Origin: Opeltia flavorubescens
Taxonomy: Eukaryota > Ascomycota > Lecanoromycetes > Teloschistales > Teloschistaceae
Direction: 5' to 3'
DNA length: 64,000 bases
Assembly (NCBI GenBank): GCA_000442125.1
Contig: KE546970.1
Span: 798,667 to 862,666, forward strand
Shown here: one piece after another, positions 63,010 to 64,000 of the stretch
Layout of the letters: every line of letters starts with the position of its first letter
Numbering within the stretch: position 1 is the first letter of the stretch
Translations under genes and position numbers: made by a program
Notes under the pieces: model-generated
Databases searched by the model: none
Told to the model about the DNA's origin: nothing
The model's input: only the letters and a program-made list of their open reading frames with translations

Positions 63010-64000
63010 GGCACAAATACTGTCGCTCACGTATGCATGAGGAATATATGATGAGATGATTCAAGTACGGGATACAATCCTCAAATGATAATGTCAAATC
63101 AAGCAGAGTGTGCGAGTGTCATGCTCGTATTGCCAGGAAGCATGATAATTTCCCCATTCGAGTAAACACCATTGGTTATCCAATTCCCGGCTCCCGACTC
63201 AATCAGCAAAAGTCGTGTATCATCCATGTCTCCATCTCCTTGTAGTCGTTGTCGTTCTCCGCGAAGTAGGTACATAGCTCCTTCTGACAGTCGTCCTCGT
63301 GGTCCGTGTAGGTCTGTGATGGGTCTCGACTACTCTCACTGCAGGGGTGGAGGAATGGCGATGCCGGCGGGAAGGTAGGACAATTGGGATGCACATCTTT
63401 CAAAGATGATTGGCAGAACCGTCTGCAGACTGATGAAGATGGGCCTCTGCTAAAGTGAGGTGAAGGCAATTGGAATCAAGATGTGGATTGTTGGATAGGT
63501 GCTGGATCGTCGAGTTGTGCTGACAAGACGGGCTGAGAGTTTTTCTCACTGATTATCGGCGATTGACTTGTAAGGCAGATTGATGACTGCTTCAGCAATA
63601 GAAATGATGGATGGAAACAGAAGGAGGCCAGGGAGATGTTATCTATGCCCGTAGATGCTCGGATGAGGCTGTGCTGTTGGGGGACAAACGCTCTTGGCAG
63701 GTATCGAGATGCAAGGCTGGTTAGGGAAACGTTGGACTGAGGACACTCAATGGTAAAGATTAGGAGAGGAAGACGATAGGAGATGCTATCTTATGTAGGA
63801 GATAATGGTGGTTGTTTTGGCATACATGATCATTGGATGAGAAACGGTTTACGTTTCGGAGTCGCTGTCGCGGATTTGTTGCGACGGGTCATGTTACGCA
63901 ATGGCGAATAATATTGAGGAGGAAATCTGAATAGAGGCTCGTCAACTTAAAGGAAAGGATCTATCCGAGGTAGCGAGAATCACTAAGTCGTGGAAACGGC
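63010..64000. other. right-edge stretch, no gene seen
   Basis: Holds the tyrosinase 3' UTR. Small frames near 63172-63469 on both strands show no family features. A gene that begins or ends beyond the window cannot be excluded. Confidence 0.35.

Noticed and set aside
63203-63469. 88-codon minus-strand Cys-rich frame
   Set aside because: There is no signal peptide or family motif, and a plus-strand frame overlaps it. Support is too weak for a gene call.
1-64000. CRISPR arrays, operons, prokaryotic mobile elements or intact transposons
   Set aside because: None were seen. Gene structure is eukaryotic throughout, and the only repeat relic has no recognisable coding remains.

Overview
The window is a gene-dense stretch of nuclear DNA from a filamentous ascomycete (Pezizomycotina). 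The evidence is the gene content (Atg22, Rtg2, Isc1, Ssr4, Nab2, Rcr-type protein, GH128 glucanase, long ascomycete tyrosinase), many short introns (about 45 to 115 nt) with GTRNGT-like donors, both-strand gene order without operons, and a small AT/TA-rich patch that looks like a RIP-mutated repeat relic. I cannot place it to genus.

Layout. 0-3 kb: vacuolar effluxer Atg22 (-), then a gene-free stretch with the RIP-like relic. 4.7-11.3 kb: Mediator subunit Med14 (+) and a seven-exon divergent neutral trehalase (+). 11.9-20.6 kb: a small hypothetical gene (-), mitochondrial intermediate peptidase Oct1 (+), inner nuclear membrane protein Src1/Heh1 (-), an Rcr-type membrane protein (-) and the GTPase Arl8 (-). 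21.4-31.5 kb: RNA polymerase I subunit Rpa2 (+), Rtg2 (-), an acidic Cys-rich unknown (-) and a Dal5/Tna1-type MFS transporter (-). 32-39 kb: proteasome beta5 (-) divergent from Nab2 (+), Hem14 (+) convergent with PYM (-), and Qcr9 (+). 39.8-51.5 kb: Ubr1 (+), a WDR5/Swd3-like WD40 protein (-), Isc1 (+) and arsenite methyltransferase (-). 53.6-63 kb: a secreted GH128 glucanase (+), RED/Smu2-type splicing factor (-), Ssr4 (+) and a secreted tyrosinase (+).

Most genes are housekeeping: transcription and chromatin (Med14, Rpa2, Ssr4, WDR5-like), RNA processing (Nab2, RED, PYM), protein turnover (Pre2, Ubr1), mitochondrion (Oct1, Hem14, Qcr9, Rtg2) and endomembranes (Atg22, Arl8, Rcr, Isc1, Src1). 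They do not form one pathway. Accessory functions are the trehalase paralogue, MFS transporter, arsenite methyltransferase, GH128 enzyme and tyrosinase.

No clear new system was found. The observations I rate highest are a trehalase paralogue with a changed substrate-site signature and no regulatory tail, and a Src1 intron whose competing acceptors would give one- and two-span membrane proteins, echoing the known splice isoforms of yeast SRC1. Exon models were worked out by hand from splice consensus, reading-frame continuity and family motifs; all listed multi-exon models keep frame end to end.
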